The notes: generated from the letters alone by a model not told the origin. DNA of 64,000 nucleotides from Gamarada debralockiae (GCA_002803225.1 NXFV01001430.1:23305-87304); one strand, 5' to 3'; positions 47,313 to 58,523 are shown, counted from the first letter of the stretch. Numbers and translations: made by a program.

Positions 47313-48170
47313 CTATGGAGATTTCAAGTCTTTCAAGATCTTGATTGCTTCTTCGCCTGCGGCCAGATCGCGGTATATGCTCAAAATCTTGATGAGCCGT
47401 GGCTTGTCTCCTTCCTTCAAGCCCGTGGCTTGCTTCAACGCCGTGCTGAGATCAAGAAGAATCGTGTTCCTTATTTTAATCATTCGTGACTCCTGAGCGA
47501 CGATGAACGGATGGTTCTTCCCAATGCTCGTCGATAGCTGCTCGACTTGTGTGTAATCGGCAACCAGTCTGTGAAGCTTCCTCGTGCTCGTTCCACCTTC
47601 ATCCTCTAGACCCTCCCCATCATCTTCCTCGTCCTCGCTATCACTCCACGCATCCTCATCATGCCCATTAGCAGTCCGTCCTAGCGAAGCAACCATCAGC
47701 CTATCCTCCAACTCCTCCAATCTAGCATCAACCTCCAACAACCCCCTCCCAACGGCGATCTCCTTTCCCACCCCTTTCTTCTCCCCCAGTAGTCCCTCAA
47801 CCTCAACCTTCCTCTCCCTAACCCGTCCCCTAACATCTTCCACACCTCTCTTAAACCCAAGCAAGCCCACCCTCACATCCTCAACCTTCTCTTCTCCACC
47901 CTTCAAATCACTTCCTAAGCTCAGGAATTGCTCATAATTTGTGTTAACAAGATCGAGCAGTTCTTTAGAGAGGGCTTGCGAGCGTTCTCGAAGATCGGAA
48001 CGTAGGTCCTCGAGTGTTTGGTGGCGGTCGGAGAGCGTAGACAGATAGGTGGGTGCATCGAATGAGGGAGAGAGGAAATCGGAGCGTGGAAGGGCTTCGG
48101 GGTAAGGGAGGTTGTCTTCGTCGTCTGAGGAGATGCTTCCTGAGCCGTTGCCGAAGTAGAATTTGCTCAT
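47313..48170 (-). CDS. COG2: Conserved oligomeric Golgi complex subunit 2 (COG2)
   Basis: A single-exon 285-residue protein. The N-terminus has LPRSDFLSPSFDAPTYLSTL, then long heptad-rich helices (HQTLEDLRSDLRERSQALSK, ELLDLVNTNYEQFLSLGSDL), the coiled-coil layout of the COG2 N-terminal domain. An acidic loop (EDAWSDSEDEEDDGEGLEDE) precedes a helical C-terminal part with DYTQVEQLSTSIGKNHPFI. COG2 belongs to lobe A of the COG tether that catches retrograde vesicles at the Golgi. Fungal COG2 is often this short. Ends 92 bases from the converging uL1m gene. Its promoter is shared with HapX. Confidence 0.85.
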   Translation of the reverse strand: MSKFYFGNGSGSISSDDEDNLPYPEALPRSDFLSPSFDAPTYLSTLSDRHQTLEDLRSDLRERSQALSKELLDLVNTNYEQFLSLGSDLKGGEEKVEDVRVGLLGFKRGVEDVRGRVRERKVEVEGLLGEKKGVGKEIAVGRGLLEVDARLEELEDRLMVASLGRTANGHDEDAWSDSEDEEDDGEGLEDEGGTSTRKLHRLVADYTQVEQLSTSIGKNHPFIVAQESRMIKIRNTILLDLSTALKQATGLKEGDKPRLIKILSIYRDLAAGEEAIKILKDLKSP

Positions 48171-48745
48171 CCTGGACTACCAGTAGGCGGCACGCTCTCG
48201 AACCTCAGATTCCGGATCTGATAATTACTCGTCCCGTGAATCAGACCACTTGTCACGTGTGATCTCGTTCGAAGAAGTCAGATATCTGGACCCTCCTCTC
48301 GGCAGTTCACATTGGTTTTACTTGCTCAAACCAAGAACACGACTCTGACCCTCTTGGCTCCTCCGCTCCGTGAATAATTTGGTGTGTGATGGACGTTGTG
48401 ATTGGGTCAATACCGAGGACATTGAAACCGGGAGAGCTGGAAGAGGATTGGTGTGGCCGAGGTCGGGACCGAAGCAGATGAACGGTGAAAAACTAGCGTC
48501 TGATGGTGCATTATCTGAGGATCAGATAAACTCTGATCAAGATCAGTTCGCTCGTACTTTCACCTCCCACCACGACTGCGGTGAGGCTTTGATTCGACTG
48601 GAATCAATCTCTTACAACTCAATTCAATTCCTTATTTTACAGTCACGAATATGTCCATGGTTGCATCCTCCTTCATCTTCAAGTCATTGACGCTATCATA
48701 ATCGATCGTCATCCTCAAATCGTCGATTAGCGAGCCATAGCGAAA
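48171..48745. other. Divergent COG2/HapX intergenic region
   Basis: 575 bases with no gene. It holds the iron-GATA motif pair listed separately, closer to HapX than to COG2. Confidence 0.6.
48511..48529. promoter_or_regulatory. Paired SreA-type iron-GATA sites upstream of HapX
   Basis: The plus strand reads TTATCTGAGGATCAGATAA. The right half ATCAGATAA is an exact match to the consensus ATCWGATAA bound by fungal iron-sensing GATA repressors (SreA/Fep1 group). The left half, read on the other strand, is CTCAGATAA, one mismatch off. The two are head-to-head in a near palindrome, 217 bases before the HapX start codon. In Aspergillus SreA represses hapX in iron-rich cells, so position and motif agree. 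Binding here is inferred. Confidence 0.75.
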
Positions 48746-50302
48746 ATGGCATCACCAGCTGTATCAACGCCATCCTCAACGGGTTCCCCTGCAGCCCTAG
48801 CACCAGCTCCTCCGACCCTCGCAATCAAATCTTCGAATGCACCTAGCATGGCATCAGTCTCGCCGGCGTCAGGACTCCCAGCTCCAACCATTGTAACGAG
48901 AAAGGAATGGATCATTCCGCCACGCCCGAAGCCTGGACGGAAACCAGCTACCGATACTCCGCCCACCAAACGAAAAGCCCAGAATCGTGCTGCACAGAGG
49001 GCATTTAGAGAGCGCAGAGCTGCGAGGGTTGGCGAGTTGGAGGAACAGCTTGAGGAAACGAATAATGAGCATTTGAAACGGGAGAATGAGTTGAGGGATC
49101 AGGTTTCACGACTTGAAGCGGATGTGCAGAGGTTTAGTGGGGAGGTGCAGTCTTGGAGATTGAGGTGTGATACGCTGGATCGCATTGCGGACTATGAGAG
49201 GAAGGAGAAGGAGGCTGCCTTGGCGGAGCTGTCGTATTTGAGGAATGGTGCGAGAACGACGGGGACGGATGCTGTTCCTCTGCCTCCACGACGCGCGAGA
49301 CATCAAGAGACAAGACCACCAATGCCACCGCCAATCTCATATCCACATGAGCCTGAAATTACGGAGACTGGTGGCTGTGGGAACTGCACTTCTACGGGTC
49401 GTTGCGCTTGTATCGAGCAGGCTATCATCTCTACGTCCGGATGCGGAAACTGTTCAGCCGATACCCACTGTCAGTGTTTGGAAGACACTATCAAGGAGGT
49501 CGCCAATATACCTGTCAACATAGAGCTGAAGAGATCACACTCACCCTCGACAGAGCAATCCGAGAAGCGTCAACGTCAATCAGATCCATCTACGCCACTC
49601 GAGATGGATTTCACGGCACAGTTCTCATCCAAGCTTATTGCTCCGGTTCAGGAGCCCATTGTACAAACAGCACGTCCACCTATCGAATCATGTGGCTTCT
49701 GTGAGGAAGGCACGTATTGTGTTTGTGCCGAAGCAGCCGCTGCTGCAGCGAGAGAGGAGCGAGAGCACGAGAACCGTCTTGCACCTCTTCTCAATGAAGT
49801 AACTCCGCCTCCGTCAGACACCGATGTCGTCGACGGCACTCTCACCAAGTTACCATCTATACACCCCAACCAAATGCATCGACCGGTCAACACCCCAGCA
49901 CCACCAAACTCCTGCGTCAACGGTCCCGGTACATGTCAGCAATGCCAAAGTGATCCAAAGTCGGGACTCTTCTGCCGATCGCTCGCTGCCATGCATGCAT
50001 CTGCTACTCCTGGAGCGACACCTGAGGGCTGCTGTGGCGGCAATGCTTCGGGCGGTGGATGTTGCAAGTCACTTCCCACAGCCACGCCATCTCAACCTCC
50101 GCCAAGCTTGTCGTGTGCGGATACTTACAAAACTCTTTCTACGCACAAGAACTTCGATCAAGCGAGTGATGAGTTGAATACCTGGCTGGGACGTCTTCAT
50201 GCTACTCCCCCTGATCATGCTGGACGAGCACCTATGGAGGTCGAGGCTGCGAGTGTCATGGGTGTTTTGAAGCTATTTGACAGACGGTTTGGAAGAGGAT
50301 GA
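48746..50302 (+). CDS. hapX: HapX, bZIP iron-homeostasis transcription factor
   Basis: A single-exon 518-residue regulator. RKEWIIPPRPKPGRK (residues 52-66) is the Hap4-like motif that docks on the CCAAT-binding complex. A bZIP basic region follows at 75-95 (KRKAQNRAAQRAFRERRAAR) with a coiled coil to about 160. Four cysteine-rich regions, which sense iron-sulphur status, lie at 211-222 (CGNCTSTGRCAC), 233-244 (CGNCSADTHCQC), 316-327 (CGFCEEGTYCVC) and 397-410 (CQQCQSDPKSGLFC); a further Cys cluster lies at 429-440. HapX represses iron-consuming pathways and activates uptake when iron is short, and promotes vacuolar storage when it is high. Start at 48746 gives the usual Ala/Ser/Pro-rich leader. 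The iron-GATA pair upstream suggests the normal SreA-HapX loop. Confidence 0.95.
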   Translation: MASPAVSTPSSTGSPAALAPAPPTLAIKSSNAPSMASVSPASGLPAPTIVTRKEWIIPPRPKPGRKPATDTPPTKRKAQNRAAQRAFRERRAARVGELEEQLEETNNEHLKRENELRDQVSRLEADVQRFSGEVQSWRLRCDTLDRIADYERKEKEAALAELSYLRNGARTTGTDAVPLPPRRARHQETRPPMPPPISYPHEPEITETGGCGNCTSTGRCACIEQAIISTSGCGNCSADTHCQCLEDTIKEVANIPVNIELKRSHSPSTEQSEKRQRQSDPSTPLEMDFTAQFSSKLIAPVQEPIVQTARPPIESCGFCEEGTYCVCAEAAAAAAREEREHENRLAPLLNEVTPPPSDTDVVDGTLTKLPSIHPNQMHRPVNTPAPPNSCVNGPGTCQQCQSDPKSGLFCRSLAAMHASATPGATPEGCCGGNASGGGCCKSLPTATPSQPPPSLSCADTYKTLSTHKNFDQASDELNTWLGRLHATPPDHAGRAPMEVEAASVMGVLKLFDRRFGRG

Positions 50303-51050
50303 GAAGATGATTGATATTGGCATGTCATTCATAGTTATCATACAAAATTAGCTACTAGATGATGGGTTGGACTGCACACCAGAGCCTCGGGACCACGACC
50401 TTGGGGTTCCAATCAAGGTGCGACGCCAGGGACATCAACCACGAGCTTGAATCAGAAGATAGATCGGCTCGGCTCATCCCATCGGACCATGAATTATGGA
50501 GAAACGGAGTAATGATGACTGTACATAGGAAGGTCGAAAGTAGCACAACATAGCATACCAAGAAAATATTCGTATAACTTTGCAGTGGAAATACGAGCAT
50601 ATGAAGCCCAATTGAACACAGCACGTTGACCCCACCACATCAGCCTCCCAAGCATCGCACAAAAAAACATTCAAGCAGAAAACTCGGCCTAGCCGTCGCT
50701 GTCTGACCCCACGTGCTCGGTTAAGAAGCAGCCAAGAAACGTCAACCTTTCACGCCTTCTCTATCAAGCTTAGATCCGCCAACTACAAGGTGAAGCTCCT
50801 TCCTTCCTCACTGCTTAAAGTTTAAACTAGGAAGGCCATGCATGATATCATTTGGGCCGATGGACATGCTTCAAGGATGTCAGTCTGAGTAGGTAAAAAT
50901 TCGATTGGGATTGGTATCGGTAAGATGCGATGAGCCGGTCCTGGTTCCCAGGTGCTTGGAGCTCTTGCTATACAGATAGGTAGTTCCCTCTGTAGGGGAA
51001 AATCTCGTTCCTCTCTTCTCCAAGTATTATTTCCTGTTACTTCGTTCAAG
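50303..51050. other. Intergenic
   Basis: 3' flank of HapX and promoter of the RNase T2 gene. Nothing else seen. Confidence 0.4.
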
Positions 51051-52162
51051 ATGCAGTTCACCAAAGCATCCCTCATAAGCGCCGTGCTCTTCAGCGGCGC
51101 TCAAGCTTCATTGTACGGTGAGAGCAATCTCAACCATACATGCCAATTGCGTACGTCTTGGCTCGAAAACAAACCCAAATCCAAATAACGATTACTAACC
51201 ATTGTAAACAGAAACACCCTACCTGTCCTGCTCCGCCATGGCCTACCCAAACGTCACTGACTCCTGTTGCACCGAAACCTTCGGCGGGCTCGTCCTCAGC
51301 ACCCAATTCTGGGATACCTACACCGGTCTCGAATCTCAAGGCCAAGTCCTCCCCAAGAACACCTGGACACTTCATGGGCTCTGGCCTGACTTCTGTAATG
51401 GGAGTTTTACGCAGTATTGTGATTTGAATCGACAATATGATCCGTCCCCGAGTCCAAATACAACCACCGGGACAGCGAGTGGAACACCAGTTCCGCCATA
51501 TAAGGGACCGAGTATTTCGACATTTTTGGCGCCGTTCGGGAAGTTGGATTTGTTGGCGTATATGAATAAGTGCGTTTTTACCCTTCCATGATTTTGCTTA
51601 TGAAGGTGGGGTTTAGATTTGGGTGGTTGCAGATGTTGATTGGGGAGACAGGTATTGGATATCCCAAGGCTCCCCCAATGGCGATTTCTGGGGCCACGAG
51701 TTCTCCAAACATGGGACATGCTATTCCACCTTCGACATACCCTGCTACGGCCCAATGTACCAAAACCACAGCGAGGTAATCGACTTCTTCGAAACAGCCG
51801 TCTCCTACTACCAGAACCTGCCCACCTACGGCTGGTTATCCGCTGCTTCCATCCGACCTACCAACTCCTCCACCTTCAGCCTCTCCGACATGCAGACCGC
51901 TCTCACCAAAGGATTTGGAGCTCTGCCATATATTGGGTGTTCGGGACCGAGATATAATGCTACGGCGGCAGGCAAAGGGACGTTGGATAATGGATACACG
52001 GTCTTGAGTGAGGTGTGGTATTATCACCATGTTTATGGACGCGTGCAGAGGAATCAGGCGCTTCCGGTTAATGCGAGTATTAATGGGGGGAGTGTGACGA
52101 ATTGTGCGATGGCGAAGGGGGCGTTGCATTATTATGAGAGGACGAAGGGGAGTGAAGTTTGA
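51051..52162 (+). CDS. Secreted ribonuclease T2
   Basis: Exons 51051-51150, 51212-51569 and 51652-52162, 322 residues. A signal peptide (KASLISAVLFSGAQA) leads into a Cys-rich mature protein. Both catalytic segments are intact: TWTLHGLWPDFC (first active-site His) and FWGHEFSKHGTC (second Glu-x-x-Lys-His), the hallmark of the T2 acid RNase family. Extra cysteines (SCSAM, DSCCTE, DIPCYGP, IGCSGP, VTNCAM) fit the disulphides of fungal T2 enzymes. It cuts single-stranded RNA outside the cell or in the vacuole for nutrient recovery. Several N-glycosylation sequons. Start at 51051 was chosen over an upstream in-frame Met because it begins the signal peptide. Confidence 0.93.
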
Positions 52163-52649
52163 GGTTGGAGCAAGTCTGCCGAAAGAGAGATATTATCATG
52201 AGTAATGAGTAATGTGTTGTTAATGAGGCAACAAGATGTTTATACGCGTCGTGAAAGGCCTCGCATACCTTTCGTCTCATTTCTTCTATCACTCGTTCTC
52301 GCCGGAGCTAGATCTCCCATTCCAAATTTGCTGCTTTCTTCCGAGGTCACTTCCCTTTTATGGACTTAGTTATTTTGGAAGGCCACACATTGACCTCTCT
52401 CTCTCTCTAACACTGCTTTCGATTATCTTCTCTCTTCATACCTATCGTCATAATTGCGTTCTCTATCACGGCTGTGCCTGTTGAAGTCCCTTTGTTCCCT
52501 CTCCCGCCGAGAGACCACCCTCATCCATGGAGTCGGGCTAACTCCGCTTCTCGGGATACGACCTGGCGATATATCACCCTGTCTTTTGCTACTGGGGGTC
52601 CTCGTACTGAATGTGGCTTCTACCATATGCGTGGCCTCCTTAGGACCAT
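52163..52649. other. Intergenic between convergent genes
   Basis: A CT dinucleotide run lies near 52398-52410. No coding signal. Confidence 0.4.
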
Positions 52650-53132
52650 CTATTGGGACATGCTCCTGGCGACTTTCTGTGACGTTCCCATTGTAACTTT
52701 AACTGAAGCAGAGATGTACCCTCCATCAGGCAGCGTCCTTGAAACCCTGTCCTCATCATCCCGCCATGGACGAACATGTTTCCAAAATATATATTCTGCA
52801 TCCTGATTCCGATGGTGCTGCGCAGTCACGGTATTCAATCCCGCTCTCTTTCCCTTCCTAAATATCTGCAAACTTAATCGTTCACTGTGCTTCTTAAATA
52901 TAAGGAGTAGAGAGGAACTTTCCATATAGTCTAGCTGCCAAAGGATCTCTCCATTAGAAAATCCCAGATTCCAGGCTCCGACAGCACTTTTAGTATACTT
53001 AGGCTCACTGCCATTTATTATATGTAGTTGGAGAAGGTGATATCTGTTCTCGTCAAACGATTTTGTTTTGACAGTTGCCGTTCCGGGCCCTATCGAGAAC
53101 TTAGCATCTTCAAAGGGCATCACATATATCGT
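52650..53132 (-). other. In-frame continuation of the HET gene beyond its stop
   Basis: Directly after the TGA that ends the HET reading frame, the same frame stays open for another 160 codons with protein-like composition (VMPFEDAKFSIGPG, WNLGFSNGEILWQLDY, LLIFKKHSERLSLQIFRKG) and ends at 52650. This looks like the original C-terminus of the HET protein. Confidence 0.6.
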
Positions 53133-54383
53133 TCAAGTCTTCAACCCTTTCCTTACTTCATTCCGCATATGCTGATACAGTTCTGTCATATAGATAAGGG
53201 TCTGGCCCGGGCGTCGATGAAACTGATCTCTACTACCATCATTCGATCTCAAATGCACAGCAAGCCGCTCGCCACCAAGACTGCAAGCAAGGGGTACTAC
53301 AATCGAGGCCTCTTTGGTTGATACAGTTGATGCTGACGGTATTACCGGTTTTAACGCGATGTCGTTGTCCAGAAGGAACGGCACCTCAATCCGCAACCCC
53401 CGATTGGCCATGGAATAATCGGATTGGAAATACCGTGAGAGCGACGGCACCACGTCCCCCGAGTCTAGGAACACAGCTGGAGAATCGGCCAATAGGCCGT
53501 AGCCGCCCTCACGCTCACTATTCGAAACATCTGTCCAAGCAAATATAGACGCATCATCGGAAGTCCTTAAGATCTCTAGTTGTAGCCTCAAAAATGCCCT
53601 CTCGCCCTCTCCGTACAGCGGCGGCATGTTGACCTGGAATAGTCCCATCAGACAATAAGCCCGGTCCTCCACCCTGGTCGTCTCCCTAATCGCCGCCCAA
53701 GACATCTTCTGCGCGATAGAGGCACTATGACTCTCAAAGAGATGCTCAACCTTCACACCCGTAATGGATTCTAATAAACCTTTCAGCGTGGATTTAGTAC
53801 CTATCTCAACCCAGAATTGGTCAAAGAATACAATAGTGGCTGGAGCAAGGAGTGCCTGGAGTGTCCAGCCGCGAGTGAACCATTTGCTGCGGCGGAACGC
53901 GGAGCCGAGTTCGCGAGGATCTGAGCTAGAGGCGGTTGGTAGGAAATCGATTCCGGGCACGTCGGACAGGAAGGCGTAGCAGACTTGTGCATCGGAGTAC
54001 CAGCGATACATGGAGTTAATAGCCTCGGAGAGCTCGGCGCTGCTGCTTTTGTCGATGCAGCAGGAGTCAATCCACTGGTAGTCACTCGTCATCAGTCATG
54101 TTGCCTAATACCCCTCTTTCCTAGCTCCTTAGTTCCCCAAATGCCAAAAGCGTCCAGGAATAATACGAAGTATACATACAGCATATTCAAACCCATCCAT
54201 AGCAGCTTGGGCACAGCACCCGCGTATCTTAGCCCATCCTTTCATCTGGGGACCGCGGCCATCTCGCAAGTCTTGGAACGTGACTTCCGCTTCCTCCCAT
54301 CTGTGAGACAAGATCGCATAGATTGGGATTTGCTTCTCGAAGAACTCATGCAATCTGAATGTTTTCGTGTGAATTAAACGCAT
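53133..54383 (-). CDS. HET-domain (heterokaryon incompatibility) protein, truncated by an in-frame TGA
   Basis: Exons 54383-54180 and 54074-53133, 381 residues. HET proteins trigger cell death after fusion of incompatible hyphae. The domain is clear: MRLIHTKTFRLHEFF, IPIYAILSHRWEEAEVTF, then across the intron YAWIDSCCIDKSSSAELSEA, MYRWYSDAQVCYAFLSDVP and RSKWFTRGWTLQALLAP. Next comes MSWAAIRETTRVEDRAYCLM-GLF, the NACHT-less HET C-terminal signature, with MPPLYGEGERAFLRLQ. The frame ends at TGA 53135-53133 and resumes immediately. The first 380 residues hold the whole HET domain, so a shortened protein could still act. CGA to TGA would explain the stop. Confidence 0.85.
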
Positions 54384-54865
54384 ATTCCACCCGCTCGGCC
54401 CTGCAGCCTGAGCGCTTGCTCAGCCTCGTGAGAAAATGTTGGATTGAGATAAAAAGTTTCATGCATACGGTAGCAAGAACCAAGAAACTTAAGCTGGCGC
54501 TGCTATGATCATGATTTGAATTAAGGAATGATGGATTTGGAAGGTTATCGACAACTTGCCGAGAAGAGTGTAGTGGGTTGAGCTGAAGGTAAAGGCGGCT
54601 AGCCATTAAGCGAAGCCAATAAAGGGGCTGGACAGCCCACCTTTTTCCCTGCCAGTTGAGCACAGTGTTTATCTGATACATTGATCAAGCCGTAAGGTAT
54701 CTCGAAATACAATTTTCTTTAATTAATCTAGAAAGCAGATTCAAGCTGCAAACCTCCATTCAAGAACAAGTCTTGTGCCTTAATGACCAGGCACAGACGG
54801 CAAATCTATTCGAAGCCTAGAAGTTGAATCTGAACTGGCACGAAACCTTCTTCATTAGTACAAAT
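54384..54865. other. Intergenic, AT-rich
   Basis: Upstream of the HET gene and downstream of the esterase relic. No gene recognised. Confidence 0.4.
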
Positions 54866-55369
54866 CTAAAATATTAAAAGAAATATACCGGTATTAGCAG
54901 TTGCCTTATTGATTTGCATTGAGGCTTGCACGATGTAGCTGGTGTTGAATTTGGGATCGTTTATACTGCCTTGAGTGAAGCCTCCGCCAAATATCCAAAC
55001 CATCACTGCAAATTCGCACCAGACTTGACACCTGCAGGTTGAACGACATTGAGATTCAAGCAGTCTTCGCTAGTCTCGAGTCCGATTAGATTGTTGGTTC
55101 CAAATCCAGCACATGATGGAGCGGTATTAACGGCATTCCGAGTCCCATCCCAGGTTTCCGTTAATGACTCTGCGAGAGAGAAATGAGGCGCCTTCGCAAA
55201 AGGGACGCCATAGAAAACATCCAGCCGAACTGAGGCATGTAGATACCAACATAGGTCCCGTTTGGGCTCTTGGGGAGGAGGTCGAATGGGATTGCGCATC
55301 GGGATTACCATGAACGACTAGGAAGCCAACGTAGAGAAGGAAGACTGAGAGACGCATGACGAAATTCAT
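54866..55369 (-). pseudogene. Type B carboxylesterase, N-terminal relic with frameshifts
   Basis: Only about the first 150 of roughly 550 residues remain. A signal peptide (MRLSVFLLYVGFLVVHG) is followed, in changing frames, by NGTYVGIYMPQF, DVFYGVPFAKAPHFSLAES, SEDCLNLNVVQPAG and VMVWIFGGGFTQGS. These are the N-terminal landmarks of secreted fungal carboxylesterases (SEDCLxLNV and the oxyanion-hole GGGF). At least three frame changes are needed (near 55300, 55230 and 55010). The catalytic Ser region (GESAG) is absent: reading stops near 54866 and no later part of the family is seen. Confidence 0.75.
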
Positions 55370-56202
55370 GACACATTGAAATGGTGGGGCCTTGCTCTGA
55401 TCAGAAAAGACATGACTCTGCTTATATTTCCCAGCACCCACGTCCTCCCTTGATGGTATCCAGGATGAGATGCCTGAGAAGGTTTTCCGGCCCGTACCTC
55501 CATCTTACCCCTCATCTCCATATCCAATATTGTATCCATTGTCCCGAATGCGCCGCATTGTCCAATTCGAATATATCGATAGTATCGCGGATCGGTCAAA
55601 TATCAACCATCCACCCTCTTGAGCCGCGACTCGTCCAGAGCTTTAGGGTGTCAAAGATACAGTTGAACGAACCACGTCGCGTATGCCGCTGTCCCGCCGT
55701 GTACTCTGTCCGAATTGAGAGACGATTCATACAGTTCGGATACTGTGATTCGCTATCGCGTGTTGTCTAAGAGGTTGCACCGCATTGACCAATGCGAACG
55801 TCCTTATTTAATAAGCCCTACCATTCTGCACGTCGTGTAGAGCCTAAAGGATAAAATGCACGTCGAGCTTGTGCGATAAGGTGGTTGATGGAGGAATATT
55901 GTTGAAATTACCCGTCGCGGAAACAGTGGACGGCGAAGTGGGGAACAAGGTACTCGTTGATGAATCTCACTAAGCACTTGAAAATCCGACTCTGTGTAAG
56001 AAGTCGTCAGTCAAGGGGGAGACGGTATCGTTTGGTACTTCTAGTAGATATGAGCTTCAAGCGACGACTATAGCAAACAGCCATGATCTGCTGTTCGATA
56101 CCCTATCAATCACACACCCCCAGCTCTAAATTCGCAAGAATGAACGCCCGACCCCCCTTCAAACCATTCAAAGCCGATCACGTTCGTCGCTGGAGAACTA
56201 AC
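55370..56202. other. Intergenic
   Basis: Only chance frames on both strands. No repeat noticed. Confidence 0.4.
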
Positions 56203-57616
56203 CTACAAGCCCTGGCTATACCTCGGTGGATTTCCTCCTCCGTTTCCCTCAAACATAGCATACTTGCTTACCAACTCCTCTCCATCCTCACTCGCCGCCT
56301 TCCTCCCTCTCCTTCTTCTCCAAATTGTCTCTTTCAAATTTGGCAATTCAGATTCAGGACCAGCAAGAATTGATCCCGGATGTGTAACGTTGAAAACAAA
56401 GATTGCGAAAATCATCGGGACTGCTTCTAGGATGTAGAAATACGCCTCGTGGAATGGTAAGGGATTGGAAGAGGTGCTGCCTCGTGAGAACTCGATGAAA
56501 CGGAAGAAGATTCGGATCTAGTACAAATTAAGCTTCTCATCTGGGGTAATGGCAGATCGGAAGGAAGACTTACAGTGATGAAGCATAAACTAGCATAAAG
56601 TGTGAAGAGTAACCTTTTCCAACCTTCTTTTCCCTGTCCCACTCGATCCAAAGCAAGCATCTCGGTGTGAAACTTTGCCGCAAGGCCAAGGAAAACGAAG
56701 ACGAAGAATTGTTGGAGACCAATGCCACCCATGTAAACGTGAATTCCCTTCATGACCTGATCATTTGGTGAAGTTGGGCCTGCCATACTCCCACCAACGA
56801 GTTGGACGACAAAGGAGACGAAGTCGAGCGAAACGAATGCAATGGCGAGAGTCCACGCAGGGATAGAGACAATGGAGTGGGTTTGGAGGAAGAAATGGAT
56901 CATGCGGCCGAGAACCATATAGTCGAATGCATTGATCCCTAAACAATTGTCAGATATGATTTGGGGGAAGAAGTTAGTGACAGCGAGGAGTACCTACAGA
57001 GAGGTGCGAGTAAGACGAAAAGACTGGATATGAGTTCTAGCCAAGTGTTTTGCTGATGCCGGGTCGATATTGATCGAGCTGTAAACGAGATAGTTTCCCA
57101 AATACAACCCATGATGAGCACCCAACAAAATTTCTACGTCCTCGTGGTCAGCCAGCTTAATCTCCAAACCAAATTTCGCAGGACTCTCAGCCTATTTCAA
57201 CCATAGAGACTGACCTTCTTGAAGACAGCAGCCTGAGCAATGTGTGCAATAGTAAGCATCCCAAACAAAATTGCGAAGACAAGTGCTGCCGTAAAGCTCG
57301 GATAATAACCATACAAAGAGCCACAACTTCCAGGTGGAACGTAACCATTCTTATCCGGCGTGATGGTTTGAATACATGTAGGAAGTGCCAACGTTATGGT
57401 CTGCGGAGCGAGGGTGACATGATCATTTGTCTGGCCTGCAATTGTGATGTATTCGGTCATGATAAACTCGATCGCTGAAGTCGTACTTGTCGGTGAGGAA
57501 CTTCCTGTGTCTCGTGACGCAAGTGTGGGAGTTGGTGGGGTCGTTGTGCTGAATGCCAGAGAGGTTGCAGGGGTCCAGAGAAGACCAGAAAGAATCGTGA
57601 ACCGGAGTAGTAACAT
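56203..57616 (-). CDS. RTA1-like seven-transmembrane protein
   Basis: Exons 57616-57215, 57133-56998, 56938-56574 and 56517-56203, 405 residues. A signal-type leader (LLLRFTILSGLLWTPATSLA) and a Ser/Thr/Pro ectodomain with three cysteines precede the RTA1 domain: YGYYPSFTAALVFAILFGML, WVLIMGCIWETISFTARSIS, NAFDYMVLGRMIHFF, FVSLDFVSFVVQLVGG, GGIGLQQFFVFVFLGLA, RIFFRFIEFSRG, FHEAYFYILEAVPM. The family includes yeast Rta1 and Rsb1 (resistance to toxic sterol-binding compounds, sphingoid-base export). The upstream in-frame Met at 57721 was rejected because it puts polar sequence before the leader. The C-terminal tail is basic and cytosolic. Lipid-related transport is a family inference. Confidence 0.88.
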
Positions 57617-58439
57617 TGTAGCTATGAGTGTAGAACAAATAAGATATACGGAGACGAAATAAATCTCAATTTGGAAGAAACCTCTGTTGGCTGGTTTCGG
57701 GATTGTAGAACGAATGTTCATATACTACTGCCTGATGATTGAATCACTGTGAAAGAATGAAATTAAAGCAATGATAACTTGAAGGAACTTGAAGAATTTG
57801 CAAGAAATGAGAAGAGAAGCATTATTTATGATTTATAAAGGAAGTCTTCAAGTACAGTCTAAGTGGAAGACATGAGACTGTCACAACCTCCAAGCAGGCG
57901 TCGCCAGGAAATCGCGAAATACCGCATGATGTGCTTGCTTCCAATATCTTTATAGGCCCAACTCTGCGCTCGCAGATGATTAAGAGTAAAATTGGCAATT
58001 CTTAGAATCCTGACTGGCTACACCGGAAAGATAGACTAAAAGTCACGATACATTTAGCAATCGAGGTTCATGCCTGAAAGTGGAGGCGAATCCGCCGAGT
58101 GTCAAAATACGATAAGTCCCGAGCCGACCAATGAAACAGCTAACTAGAGTTACGTAAGTCGCTGCTTAGCTTTAGGAGGCTCGTACGTTTCATGCAATCA
58201 CAGCCCACTGGACTTAACCCAAATGGGGACTGCTTTGGAAGAACATTTTGAAGTCTTACCCCGCTTGAGCATTCACTAACCATGTAAATAACTTTTCATT
58301 TTGCGGCTTTGCGATAATGACGGAAATTTCGTAACATGAATGTCTTTTGTGGAGTGCTGGCCATCCAGTCCAGTGACAGTGAGCAAGATACGCGACTTGG
58401 GTTGAAGCAGCTGAATTTGAACGAAGAGAAAAATATATA
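57617..58439. other. Intergenic, left flank of the mobile element
   Basis: Promoter of the RTA1-like gene and flank of the inverted-repeat element. No gene seen. Confidence 0.4.
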
Positions 58440-58523
58440 GGGATGAGCTAAATCAACTCCACTCCCGGCTAAATCAACTCTTCGGTCCTAATTTCGTGAG
58501 TACACTTATCAACCTCGTGCCAC
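58440..58523 (+). repeat. Left terminal inverted repeat
   Basis: 84 bases. It contains the 12-base phrase CTAAATCAACTC twice (from about 58448 and 58469), a likely doubled transposase-binding site. Confidence 0.85.

Noticed and set aside
52163..52649. Plus-strand frames after RNase T2 with hydrophobic stretches
   Set aside because: They overlap a CT repeat and the antisense of the HET 3' region, and have no coherent signal.
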